A stretch of DNA of 64,000 nucleotides, from positions 58,651,666-58,715,665 of the forward strand of contig NC_052018.1 in assembly GCF_015832195.1 (NCBI RefSeq), given 5' to 3'. Source of the DNA: Motacilla alba alba. Taxonomy: Eukaryota > Chordata > Aves > Passeriformes > Motacillidae. The position numbers and the translations under genes were made by a program. Below, one piece after another: positions 13,201-23,800 of this stretch; within the stretch, counting starts at the first letter, position 1; every line of letters begins with the position of its first letter. The notes under the pieces were generated by a model. The model was given only the letters and a program-made list of their open reading frames with translations. It made no database searches and was not told the origin of the DNA.

Positions 13201-13652
13201 TTGCTTGAGACTGAAGCATTTTTAGCTTGTTTCTGCTCTAGCTTTTAGATGGTTTCCTTTTTCAGCTTGGTAAATAAAGAACTTGTGATGATTAGGTCAG
13301 TTCAAAGGATAAAGTTATCTTGGCATAATTAGCATCTTAAGATGAGCCTTCCAGCCCGACTGACGTGGGGTTTTTTATATCCTGAGCTGGTATGTCTGCT
13401 CTCACAAGCTTCCAGACAGTGCAATAGTAGCAGTATTCACTGAGGAAGACAAAAAGAATTTGTCCACACAGCCTAGAACCAGTATCTTGTATTATACAGA
13501 GGAAAAAGGATCTATGCAAAACTGGGGAAGTACACCAGTGTTTTCAGCACAGATGTTACAATTACAACCCATGAAAGATTCCTATCATATAGTTACAAAT
13601 GTGGAAATGGACTAAATTCTCTCCTTCCTCATGCACTCTTTTGCAAAACTGA
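10272..13652. other. intergenic, no gene seen
   Basis: AT-rich sequence without recognisable exons or repeats. The part around 12500-13340 holds many TAAT/ATTA-type motifs and could be regulatory, but nothing in one sequence alone proves it. Confidence 0.65.
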
Positions 13653-14103
13653 TGCCTTGAGAAGGCTGACCTAGAATAGAGGGTAGATGGAGTTAAAGAA
13701 TAAAGTAGGTATTTATTAAAAGGCCTCAGTGAATACACCTTGGGCAGCACAAGAGCTCAGCCAGGGCTACACCCAAGAACACCGAATGGTCACAAAATGG
13801 ACGACCGGTCATGAGGTCTCTCACTTTTATAAGTTCTGGTTCATTACCATATTTGAGTTAGTTACCCAATTACAGCCTTAGCCCATGAAGTCCTATCCTT
13901 CTTGTTTTTCTCTCTTCAGCCCATGTTGTTTATGCTCTTGGGACTGAAATTTGGATCACTTGTCCCTGGGTCCCCAGATAGAGAAGGAATTGTTTCGTCT
14001 ACCTGCTCTGTGAAGAGAATTTACCATCTCCTAACATGAATATCAGAACTACACACTAAAGCAGTAGAGAATCTGAAAAATATAAAAACTAAAACCTAAG
14101 GCA
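13653..14103 (-). mobile_element. solo LTR, avian endogenous retrovirus
   Basis: A 451-bp block with short inverted ends (TGCCTTGAG at the left, CTAAGGCA at the right) giving TG...CA termini. Read on the minus strand it has a TATA-like TATAAAA near 13824-13832 and an AATAAA whose complement lies at 13712-13717, the normal order for an LTR. The terminal part after the AATAAA (AACTCCATCTACCCTCTATT on the minus strand) resembles songbird LTRs I know. No internal region adjoins. The target duplication is not clean: the 5-base flanks ACTGA and TCTGT agree at three positions, so the copy is old or an end is off by a few bases. Confidence 0.75.
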
Positions 14104-17100
14104 TCTGTACAGGAATTAGTTAAGGAGGCAAAGAGACTTCTAACAGCTTGCCTGCACCTGCAGATGCACTCCTTGTCATTAGCATTGTTAGTTTCCCAAG
14201 GAAGCTTGGATTCCCCAAGATCCTGGTAAACTTGCAGGCTCCATAAGGTGAGTGTCAATAGTGAATCACAGTGAGATAAGGCACCCTAGGCAGGTTTGGT
14301 CTCAGTTTTCTAAATTTTGAACTACACTATGGCGCTGTTAATGGGTTTTACTTTTAATAGATAATCCAAATAAATTTTGGAGGTTATTTCTATTCTGCAT
14401 TCCTTTTGTGCAGGTAGAGACAAAAGGACTTCCATAAGGTCCCATCCTGTAGGACAGGTGACAGGCCTCAGAGCAGGGGGAAAATGTAGGGGCATGGGTT
14501 TGAAAGATTGTTCTTAGCATCTGTTTAGATAATTAGATATTAGCTTAGAGATATTTACACATGTAAGAACATCATAAAAAATAAAGTGATTTTTCAAAGG
14601 TTCACCATAGAAAATCCAGTTTTTTAAATCCAAAACCATGAAGAAAAGATCTGGGTAAAAATTAATGGGAAATTCAGACTGAATTATGTTATCACATATG
14701 TGTCATAATGTGTGTTCTGTCATCTAAATGTTATGTATGTTATGACATCTAAAATACACATTCTTGTCGTATACAGAGATTATTTTAGATTTGCCAAGAA
14801 GAGGATTGGGTTGGAGGAGCTGAAGGAGGAGGGAAACATACCTGGTGATGAAAGAATCATCTGATCCTTAGCTGAAGTTTGAAGATTATAACTGTGCTGA
14901 TAGAAACAGGGCTTATTTCAGAGAGCTTGTTCAAAACAAAGAATATAACACGACCAAATCAGAAACTACTTTGCTTGCTGGCAAACTTTGGATCACCGTG
15001 TGGTTTTCTGGGCTTTAAGGTAAATGGAAACCTTTTAAACAAGTCAGGTGAAACATTAGAAGGAAATTGCTTTGAAAGAAAACCAGATATGTTAAAACTC
15101 CTGTTAAAGCTTGCGCAGTCACAGATCCTCCTGTGGTATGAGTGCAGAATACATGTGTCCGATAGTGAGAGGGGGATGGCGAAAACACCACATCCATGCT
15201 AAAGAATGAGAAGGAATTCAGACTGACACTTCTAGGACAGCTGCATATCGTGAACCAGATGGACATGAAGCAGTAGTCCACACACATACCGGACATAAGC
15301 ATATGGAGAACAAAATATCTATCCCAAACTGCTTTGGAGTCTGAGAGAAGCTGAGATTGCATTCTGGGGTGAAGGAGCAGGGATATGAAAACACAGAACT
15401 ATACTAGAAGCATTAGGAGTTTTCCCAGATAACATCCCAGGCAAGGGGGAAAGAACCTTGTAAGTATCACAGGACTCAGCAGCTCTCTTTCATGCTTTTG
15501 CTCATCATTACATCTGTTCAGAAGTTTTAATCAAGCAGGTCTCTGACATGGATGCTGGTGACATACCCAGACATACGAATGCAAACGGTGGAAGTATGTT
15601 TGGGAATCATGGGCATAATCCAAATGCTCCAGTGATTTTGAAAGCTGGTTTTGAAAATTGTTAACCCACACAGATTAATAATGTGAAGGTACCACCTGGA
15701 ACAGGAGGAACTTGTTCAAGTGGTGTGGACAGTATCGTGTTTGTTAATACAATTTACATGCTGCAGGAATTTGCTTCAGTTGATAACTCTGTTCTGAGGA
15801 TCCACACTTTTGACCTGAATGCAGGACTCAGAAAGGGTGAGAGAGGAAATGAAGGCTCCCCTGTTTCACCTGTGGCCCTCCTGCAGCCTGGGATCTGAGG
15901 ACACAAGCATTATTCTCCTGAATGTTTCTGATGCAGAAGACAACTCATGAGTTTTTAATTTAAAATTATTTGTCTGTGTTTTATTCTGCTTGACATCACA
16001 TTTCTGAGTCTGCAGAACTCACTCAGGCTAAAGGTATGTGGATTGTACTTCTGTAATAAAACTTACCTAAAAGAATAAACTGATGGTTTTCTCCTTATCT
16101 CTTTTGAAAAGCATTCAGAGATAGCTGCAAAGAAAGTGACACTGGAAAAAGTTTCAGCATTTTCCTTTCAGCATTTCATCCATTTTTTCAAACCAGGTGA
16201 TATTGAGGAATATGAATATTTATGAGAGTGGTATCCAGCAGTGCAACATGGTGCTGAAAGCAGATATTGGAGAATATGCTAATCATACCATTAAAGGATT
16301 GGAAAAGGACAAGTTGGTTTACCAATTTTTTAGTTGTATTTTTTATTCTTCGTATACAGTTTATTGAATTTTCATGTTATTTCTTTTGTGAAAGTTGAAA
16401 AAGTTGTTCTGTTAGCTGCTGACTAGTAGTGCACCATCAATCTGCTCTATAAGCTCTAAAAACTCATGGATCAATGTGCTGTGGCTATGGGATCAAAGGC
16501 AGAGTTTCTGAACTCATCCACAGCAACATGAGCTGTAATGCACAGGGGACATTCTGCTAACCCAATGATTCGTAAGAGAGAGCTCATGAGTCAGTAAAAG
16601 TTTTCTTTTCTGATAGAATATGGAAGTCCTAAAACAAATCTCTTAGTATTTTTATCTCTCTCTCTTTTTTTACTTTTTTTTTTTTGCCAAACAAAATGTT
16701 AATTCTATTTCTGATGTAATTCTCTTTTTCAAATACAATTACATGATAAATTTGGTAAATGTGAAGCAGGTCCTTCATGAAACTAAGCTGGTTTCTCTCT
16801 TCTAAGGATTTGGCTTTTAGAGATTTTTAGCACATCAATTTCAGAACAGTTTTACAAGCTAAAAATAGTAAACAAATCTGACTAACAAACCTTAGAACTC
16901 CAAATTTCTTACTCCAGATGATTTACCTATTTTAGGTTATACTTGTTTTATGTACACTGCACAAGTTTGTGTACAAATAGTGAGACAAACTTTCAGAAAA
17001 CTTTTGCTCTTTGGTCCATCTGGTCTAATTGGTTTTCCATCATTCCTAAATACTGCAATTTTATAATTGTAACGTTTTTGATTTTAATATAATTGTAACT

Positions 17101-18139
17101 TGTTTTTGTTTTATTAAGTGGAACATTTAAGAAGACATTGAAGCAAAAATGGAGAGTAACCAAAAGATATTTGATAACACATAAAATAAAGATAAAAGGT
17201 TCAGTAAATGTGAGGGTGCTGTGCATCAGGATTCCTGTAAAAACCACTGAAAAATACTTGATTTCCCAGGATCTGCCTGTGTGTAATTATTATCCTGGAG
17301 ATGCTTTCGAGCACTATTTTCTCCCAAGCGGCACTTTCCTAAAAGGGCACAGGTTTTCCTGTACAGAACAGTGGGAGCTACCATCCAAAAAGGGTTCATC
17401 TGCCTAGATCTTGGAGGACTCACTTAGGACGTCAATGGAAAAGGGTCTTTTCTCCAGCTCTGTGTTTACAAACAATTATTTTTCTTTTAATAACTTACTC
17501 TTATCAAATGTGGAAAGAGTAGCGTATGTAAGCTTTTGGGGAAAAAATTGGAAAAGATAGAATTTGGACTGCCATCCCAAACCCTTGTCATCTCAAACCA
17601 TCCTCCTTCAATGAAAATCCTCTCAAGAAATGTGAGGAAGGACTAAGGAGAAAGGAGGAGGTGGCATCTCTTCTTCAGTTTGTCTTCAAGAAGAGGAGAT
17701 GGTTGCTTGCAACAGGTTGCTGAAGGGAAATGCAGGCAGTTGTTAGTGCAACTGAAGAGTGCTCGGGGCATTTGGGGCCAATTCAAAGCTGCACCGGAGA
17801 CTTCCTGAGTAAACAAGAGGAACCACTTGATCTCCCTATGACTCAGTTTCTGGTCTATAGAATAGGGAAAATAGATGGTATTGCAAGATTAGATGCACTA
17901 CAGATTTCTCCGATCGTTACGGGAGCCCTAGAGAGGTTTCTTTATCAGCACTGTCATCCCTAGAGAGGTTCTGAGGCCGCTTTAGCCGGCCTGACAGCTT
18001 GCTGTCCAACCTAGAGTACTACCTGCAAAAACAAAAGTTACAGCAAACCAGATTCACCAGGTAGGGTACGGAAGGGTGCAGTGCGGTACATCACAGCCCT
18101 AAATGGTTGAGTATGGCAAGAAAGCCCTGATTTGCCAGT
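14104..18139. other. intergenic, 5' flank of VIP
   Basis: No exon recognised. Overlapping frames on both strands at 14879-15362 (about 110 codons each) show no family features. The sequence is AT-rich until about 17930, where CpG content begins to rise. Confidence 0.65.
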
Positions 18140-18670
18140 GATTCTCCCGTTTTTAGTCTATATACATCTCCCCAGAGCACGCCGCCACCCATACTACACA
18201 TACAGAGCAACTGGCAGCAGACTTGTTTTTCACGTATCCCTTAGACTGAGTCGGCCGCTCCCCTCCTCCTCCCGGGGACCGCAGTCCGCAGGACTCCTGC
18301 GAGACCCCCCCTACAGGCTGCGCTAGCTCAGGCTTGCCAGCGCTAGAAGGAAACTTCTTTCTTCTCCGCTTCCTGCTGCCAACAGCGTTTGGCTTCTCCG
18401 GCAGCGCCGCCCTCGGCGGGAGCGGGACTGAGGAGAAGGAGAGGGGCTGGGAACTGGGGCTGAGGAGCGGGAGCCGGGGCAGCCGCCAACCCCTCGAACC
18501 CGCCCTGGCCGCGGGGTCCCGAGTGCAGCCTCCCCTCGTCGCTCGCCGCTCCAGGAGATGGCTTTCTCCTTCCTCTCTCCTCTTGCGAGGAGTTGAGTGA
18601 AGACCACCGCGTTTCCCCAGGTCATGCACACCGCATAACGCCTATTCGCCCTAGCCGGGATATTTGTGAG
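18140..18670. promoter_or_regulatory. CpG-rich block upstream of VIP
   Basis: About 530 bases with high G+C and roughly 35-40 CpG dinucleotides by hand count, in contrast to the CpG-poor sequence on both sides. It is separated from the VIP promoter CpG island by about 700 ordinary bases. It may be an upstream promoter, an enhancer kept free of methylation, or the promoter of a non-coding RNA. No coding exon is evident; open frames here are compositional. Confidence 0.6.
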
Positions 18671-19384
18671 GTGAGGGGAATACGGTGCCATTGATGCTCA
18701 TCCCGCCATTCCGGAGCAGAATAGCTCCTTCGACCCCTAGTCATGTAGTAACAAGGGGAAAATTTCCTGAAATTAGACTACTGCAGGAACTCTGGTTTTA
18801 GTCACAGCTGTCATCCGAGAAACAAATTTCCAGGCATTTTTAATCTAATTCACTTATTCTTTATGTAACTGAATTAGAAAATGTGATTAAGCATCGCAGA
18901 ATCTTCGGCATTGAGCCTGCCTAACCTTTAGCGAAACATGAAACAGAAAAACTTATTAGAAGCAAGAAGAAATGGTGAAATCGTCCGTATGGATTTGGTA
19001 CAATCGTTACCGACTGAGTAGGAGGATTAGAGGCACAAAAGTTCAAGAAAAAAGAAAAAAGAAAAAAAAAAGGAAAAAAAATGGGTGATAATCTTTACAG
19101 CTGAAATTCTTCCGCGATTGTTTGGCAAATATTTCAGGGCAGGCACTGCAAAGACATGGTGGGATACTGAAGAGCCGCTTACTGGAGCAGCGCCGTCCCG
19201 CCGGCCCCCCCACGGGTCCCACGCCCACTTCCCCTGTGTTTCTTTCTCTGCTGTCCACAGATCTCTCTGAGGCAGGGAAAATTCGAAGGAGAAAAATCAA
19301 AGGCTTGAAACCATTGATTGCTGTGGCATCCCCGAGGTTTGGGCTTAAGACACCTTAGCAGGAAGAGATGATCCCCCTCCTGCC
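18671..19384. other. spacer between the two CpG-rich blocks
   Basis: Mostly CpG-poor sequence with an A-rich run at 19045-19081 (mixed A and G, GAAAAAA-like). No gene seen. Confidence 0.65.
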
Positions 19385-19930
19385 AGGGGGAGATTAACAT
19401 ATGCTCCAGGCGCGCTCGGCGCTGGGATCCGCGGAGCCGTCGCAAGCACACACCGCGCTCGGCTGCACCAAGAGGCGCTTGGATGTGGGGTTAATCCGTG
19501 TTCCACGAACACGCAGCAGTTTAAACAAGGTAGCGAAGAGTAGAAAGCACCCCGACACTTGCTAAAATCAAACTAAAACCCGTAGGAAAATTTTGTTTTT
19601 CAGACCAGCTCCCTGCACACCTCGGGCGGGAACCCCCGTTAGGGACTTGCATTTGCTAAGGACGGAGAGGGAGCAGCTTAGCACGGAATCACTGCCGAAG
19701 AGCTAGGGAAAGGAGCAACCCCGCGGCGCGGAAGGGTCTCCTCAGGGAAGCACGGGGGCTGGGGGAGTGTGGGCTGGGAGCGGAGGGCCCCGGAGAGTGC
19801 AGCCACCTTCGCTCCGGCTATCCCGGGTGCGGGCAGGGATGTTCCGTGTGCGCGCCCGCAGACCCCGACGGCCGCCTGCTTTCCCGCCTGGCGAGGCGGA
19901 ATCACCCCTCCGACGGGGCTCCGCTCCTCC

Positions 19931-20020
19931 AAAACTATGTCATTAACATAAATCAAATAATGGCCGAGGGGGTGAGGGGGAGGGGGAAGAGGTACGCGAC
20001 TGCTCATGTGTTAAATATAA
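19931..20020 (+). promoter_or_regulatory. AT-rich and E-box motifs in proximal VIP promoter
   Basis: Two AT-rich islets stand out inside the CpG island. 19931-19963 contains CATTAACATAAATCAAATAA, suited to homeodomain, POU or forkhead factors. 20005-20020 is an E-box (CATGTG) followed at once by TTAAATATAA, a MEF2-like sequence. Both lie within about 220 bases of the inferred start site. Binding is inferred from motifs only. Confidence 0.4.
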
Positions 20021-20064
20021 GTCTCTGAGTGTCCTGAGCAAAGCGACCGTCCCCTTGGGAAGGG

Positions 20065-20071
20065 TGACGTC
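20065..20071 (+). promoter_or_regulatory. cAMP response element (CRE) of VIP
   Basis: TGACGTC, about 48 bases upstream of the TATA box. The human VIP gene is cAMP-induced through a CRE in the same relative place, and the sequence around it here (GGTGACGTCT, then GTGATTGCTTC) follows the human layout as I remember it. It would be bound by CREB/ATF dimers. Confidence 0.8.
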
Positions 20072-20118
20072 TCTCCAGTAACGTGATTGCTTCCTCGGAA
20101 GCAGAAACGTGTAAACGC

Positions 20119-20125
20119 TATAAAA
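20119..20125 (+). promoter_or_regulatory. VIP TATA box
   Basis: TATAAAA in an otherwise G+C-rich context, 190 bases upstream of the exon 1 donor. It places the start of transcription near 20148-20152. Confidence 0.85.
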
Positions 20126-20147
20126 CGCGGTGGCGCGGCGGGCAGCT

Positions 20148-20312
20148 CAGAGCGTGCGGCGAGACGGAGCTCTCCTCTTCATCCTCCTCCTCCTCCTCCT
20201 CACCCTCTGCTGCCGCCGCCCCGGCAGCCGCGCAGCGGAGCAGGGCGCACTCCCCCAGCACCGCTCCGCTCCGCGCCCGCCCAGCCGGACCTACCGACGG
20301 ACTCGCGGCCCC
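20148..20312 (+). other. VIP: VIP exon 1, untranslated
   Basis: The start is inferred from the TATA box. The end is a strong donor, CCCC|GTGAGTAA, at 20312/20313. The exon contains no ATG, so no upstream open reading frame precedes the VIP start. It holds a pyrimidine-rich TCC repeat at 20182-20203. Intron 1 (20313-20761) is short, G+C-rich and ends CCCTCCGCAG. Confidence 0.75.
20182..20203 (+). repeat. TCC trinucleotide repeat in VIP 5' UTR
   Basis: Six or seven TCC units in an extended pyrimidine-rich run, about 35 bases after the inferred start of transcription. It may vary in length. Confidence 0.8.
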
Positions 20313-20770
20313 GTGAGTAACTTTCTCCCCGCCACAGCAGCAACTTCCCAGCGCATGAGGAAGGATGTCCCTGTCCCGTACCCTCGCTCCGCTTCGCCTC
20401 TCCCGGACCTGCGGGGAAGCCATCCCGGCCGTCGGGGAGAGGGGAGAGATTCTGAAAGCCCAGGGCAGCCGGGGCGGACCCTCTCTTGCTACCGCTTAAG
20501 TCGCTGAGCCCCGGGCACCTCTGTGCCTCGCACCGGCCGGGGGTCGCCTTCGGGGATGCCGGCTCTCCCTGACCGCGGGCAGCTCCCCCGCCATCGCGAC
20601 CCTGCTGGCCGGCGGCGTCTTTCGGGACAGGGACCGGGGTTGGGAGCGGGGCAGGGGTAGCCGCTCGGCGGCCCGAGGCGATGTCCCGGTGCCCCGGCGC
20701 GGGGCCAGCGGGGGCGGGCGGGCCGGGTCGGAGGGTGACGGCTGCGCTCTTCCCTCCGCAGGTGGCGGCC

Positions 20771-20883
20771 ATGGAGCACCGCGGCGCCTCCCCTCTCCTC
20801 CTCGCCCTCGCCCTCCTCAGCGCCCTCTGCTGGCGGGCACGGGCGCTGCCCCCGCGGGGCGCCGCCTTCCCTCCCGTCCCGCG
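20771..20883 (+). CDS. VIP: VIP coding exon 2: signal peptide
   Basis: The exon starts at 20762 after acceptor CCGCAG with nine untranslated bases, then ATG at 20771. It encodes 37 full codons plus two bases, and ends at donor CCGCG|GTAAGG. The hydrophobic core is followed by WRARALPP, where signal cleavage is likely. Confidence 0.93.
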
Positions 20884-23800
20884 GTAAGGCCGCGCTCCGC
20901 TCCACGCCTCGCGTTCCGCGCCCCGCGTCCCTCGTCCCTCCGCCAGCAGGGACCTGCCCAGCCCCGGCTGCTGCCGGAGGGGCTGTAGGAAGCGCCGCTC
21001 CTCCGCTGCGCCGTCCCGAGGAGCGCTCAGTGCAGCGCTTGCCGTCGGGTGTCTGCCCGGTATCGGCGGGTGCGCGGGGTCCCCGCGGCGAGGCTGCGGT
21101 CAGGCGGTCCCGGCCGGTGCCCGCCGAACCCACCCGGTAAAAGCCCCCGGGACACGCACGCACCTCCCGAGGCGGCTGCAGCAGCGCTGCCCCACGGGCT
21201 GGGTCGCGGTGACCGCGGTGTGAGTGGGGGGCGGCTGCGGTGTGGGTCACGGTGAGCCCTGGGACGGGTCCGTGGGGACAGAGCGGAGGGCAGGTTTTGT
21301 ACCTCTGCGTGCTTCGGGCGGTTGAAGGTGCTGTTAGTGGTCCAGCTAAACTAAATCGGATGGCAGAACGATACGGTTTGCCTTTAGGTAAGAGAAACAT
21401 AAAGTGTAGAGGCACCAATGAAAACCAGGCAAAAAAGCACTGACTGACTTCCAAAAGCTGTGACTCGAGCTGGTTCATTTTACCCAGCAACTTTGAATCT
21501 TTTTTTTTTTACCAGACAGAAGATTTACATGAATCAGACATATAAATAGTGCTAAAAGTGACTTTAAAATTACAAGGGCATAAGTCTATCTTAGTTTTAG
21601 TATGTGACTTTTACATGTCGTCACACGCAGGGGTTTCCTACAATGATTTCCTTGTCTGCCACAGAATATCAGAGCAGCCAGAAGGAATGATGCCAAACCA
21701 CTGCTATGCAGTCAGACTGCCCTTGATAAAATATGACACTTTATAAGAAACTGCAGTTTACAAAAATGTGAAGTAACTGTACATCAGTTTATACAGAGCA
21801 ATTGCCACTATACATATGAGGAGATTAAAAGATTTTTTGGCTTCTAACATGAGAGCATAAAAACATATAGAAATACATGACAGCACTTTTTATTTAGTTT
21901 GAAGTTCTTGGTGTATTTGCTTTCTTTGGAGAAGGCCTAAGAACTGTTTCATTCTGCATTTCAATGCACATCTTATATCTTAACTGGGAGGTAAGTACGT
22001 CACAGGAGCAGTTTTCACTTTGCTTGGGTGGAGGCTGTTAATTTCATCCGTCATTTATACAAAATGCAGTTGTTAGGAAAAGCTTCACAGTTGTCACTTG
22101 TGCTGTGATTGTCATACATTATGCACTGGAATAAATTGCATTCAGCAACAACATTTATCTAGAAAATATAAATTTTAGAGGAGGATGCGTTATGTCAATT
22201 AATCTACAATTAAGCATGGATTCTACCTGAAAGTGATTTTTGAATTATTCAGATTTCTTTTAAATGCCTTACCTATGAGAGCAGGTAGATGTGCATTTTG
22301 ACAGAAACCAGAATGTTATCTCCAGTAAAGTGTCTCATGTCCTCAGCTAGCTGTACTTTACACGGTTTCTTTCTCCAACAGATTGGGAAACAGAATGCCA
22401 TTTGATGGAGCCAGTGAACCTGACCATGCCCGTGGGTCATTAAAGTCAGAATCAGATATTTTGCAGAACACACTACCTGAAAATGAGAAATTCTATTTTG
22501 ATCTGTCCAGAATTATTGATAGGTGAGTTCCTTTATTATCATAAATGCAAAAGATGATGGACTACTTGATTTCTGCCAAAAAATCATTCACATTTTCAAA
22601 CTGAGATTAGGAAAGGAAGACTCAATTACGGAAGAAAATCCCACAGCCGCTGCTTGAATAGTGGTAGCAGTAGGGATGTCGGCAGAAATGTTGATTGTAT
22701 TGCCATTCTGGCATGGTGAATGGATTCACTTTCCAGGAAGGAGTAAAAAGTACATTGTGAAAATCTGAAAGTTATTTTATGAAATTAGTTCCCTTTAATA
22801 TGTGCAATAGTTAAATTAAGGAAAGCAGTATGTTTGCAAAATGAACATTTTCAAAATTATATGAATCCAGGCTGTATTGTAGAGTTTATTTATTGTCCAT
22901 TTCAGAAATGCAAGGCATGCTGATGGAATTTTCACCAGTGTCTACAGCCATCTTTTGGCTAAATTTGCTGTGAAGAGATATCTGCATTCGCTTATTAGAA
23001 AACGAGTTAGGTGAGGTGACACATTAGGTAGATTTTTTTTCCTAGCTGGCTTTATTGGCAATTTTTTTTTTACCCTTCTGTATCCAAGGTCTCCTTTTCG
23101 TGATTTAGAGATACCAAAAGAGAAGCTTATATAATTATGGGGGAGCTGAAAATCCTATATAAGTATTTAGTGATATTACTAAATGAGTATGTTACTGTTT
23201 ATTCCTGACACAGCTGTGAGAGGTAGAGCAACAGACACTGCACAAAGCATGGATAATGTGTACTGGAAATATTATAATGATTATTGTGCTGAATTGCTAA
23301 TTGTTTTTTTTCGGTAGTGTTTTTACTAGCTTGGTGGATGAGTGGAAAAAGTAAAAACAAAGTGATTGATTACTCAATACTTAACAACAGGGAAATACAC
23401 AATGAAATCAATAAATGATTGGTTTATAGTGAAAATGTAAAGGCATAGTTTTTTTGCGCTGTAGAACACATTGACAGATGTTTGTGAGATCTGTATTGCA
23501 GCAAAATTCAAAAAAGAATGAGGCAAATTTATAGACTAGGGGTCTGGATACAGCTTCCAGACCAGTACATCAATTAACTAATGGGCACAGAGTGCTGGGT
23601 AGGATCACTATATACTTCCCTTGTTTTCTAATCCATGGACAGCAACTGTGAGCCACTGTGACAATACCACTGAGTGCCTACTTCATATGCTCAAAAGCCA
23701 AATAAAAATTAGGTCCTCCGTTTATGTCAGTGCTGTCTTTGTTCCAGAACATACAGTTCCAGTTTCTCATATGCTTTAAAGTAACACATTTAAAGTAGCA

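Larger units (their letters stand above)
19385..21260. promoter_or_regulatory. CpG island covering VIP promoter, exon 1 and exon 2
   Basis: A long G+C- and CpG-rich stretch surrounding the VIP start region. It spans the proximal promoter, the untranslated exon 1, intron 1, coding exon 2 and the first few hundred bases of intron 2. Long antisense frames within it are due to the lack of AT-rich stop codons. Confidence 0.8.

Noticed and set aside
14879..15362. Overlapping frames of 107 (plus) and 115 (minus) codons
   Set aside because: No motif, no promoter or splice context, and they overlap each other.
18153..18691. Minus-strand frames of 158 and 122 codons in the upstream CpG-rich block
   Set aside because: Compositional, overlapping in different frames, with no recognisable motif.
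20489..21490. Longest open frame in the window, 333 codons on the minus strand, antisense to VIP exon 2
   Set aside because: It lies in the CpG island, is rich in Arg, Pro, Gly and Ala, has no domain, and is explained by the lack of AT-rich stop codons.
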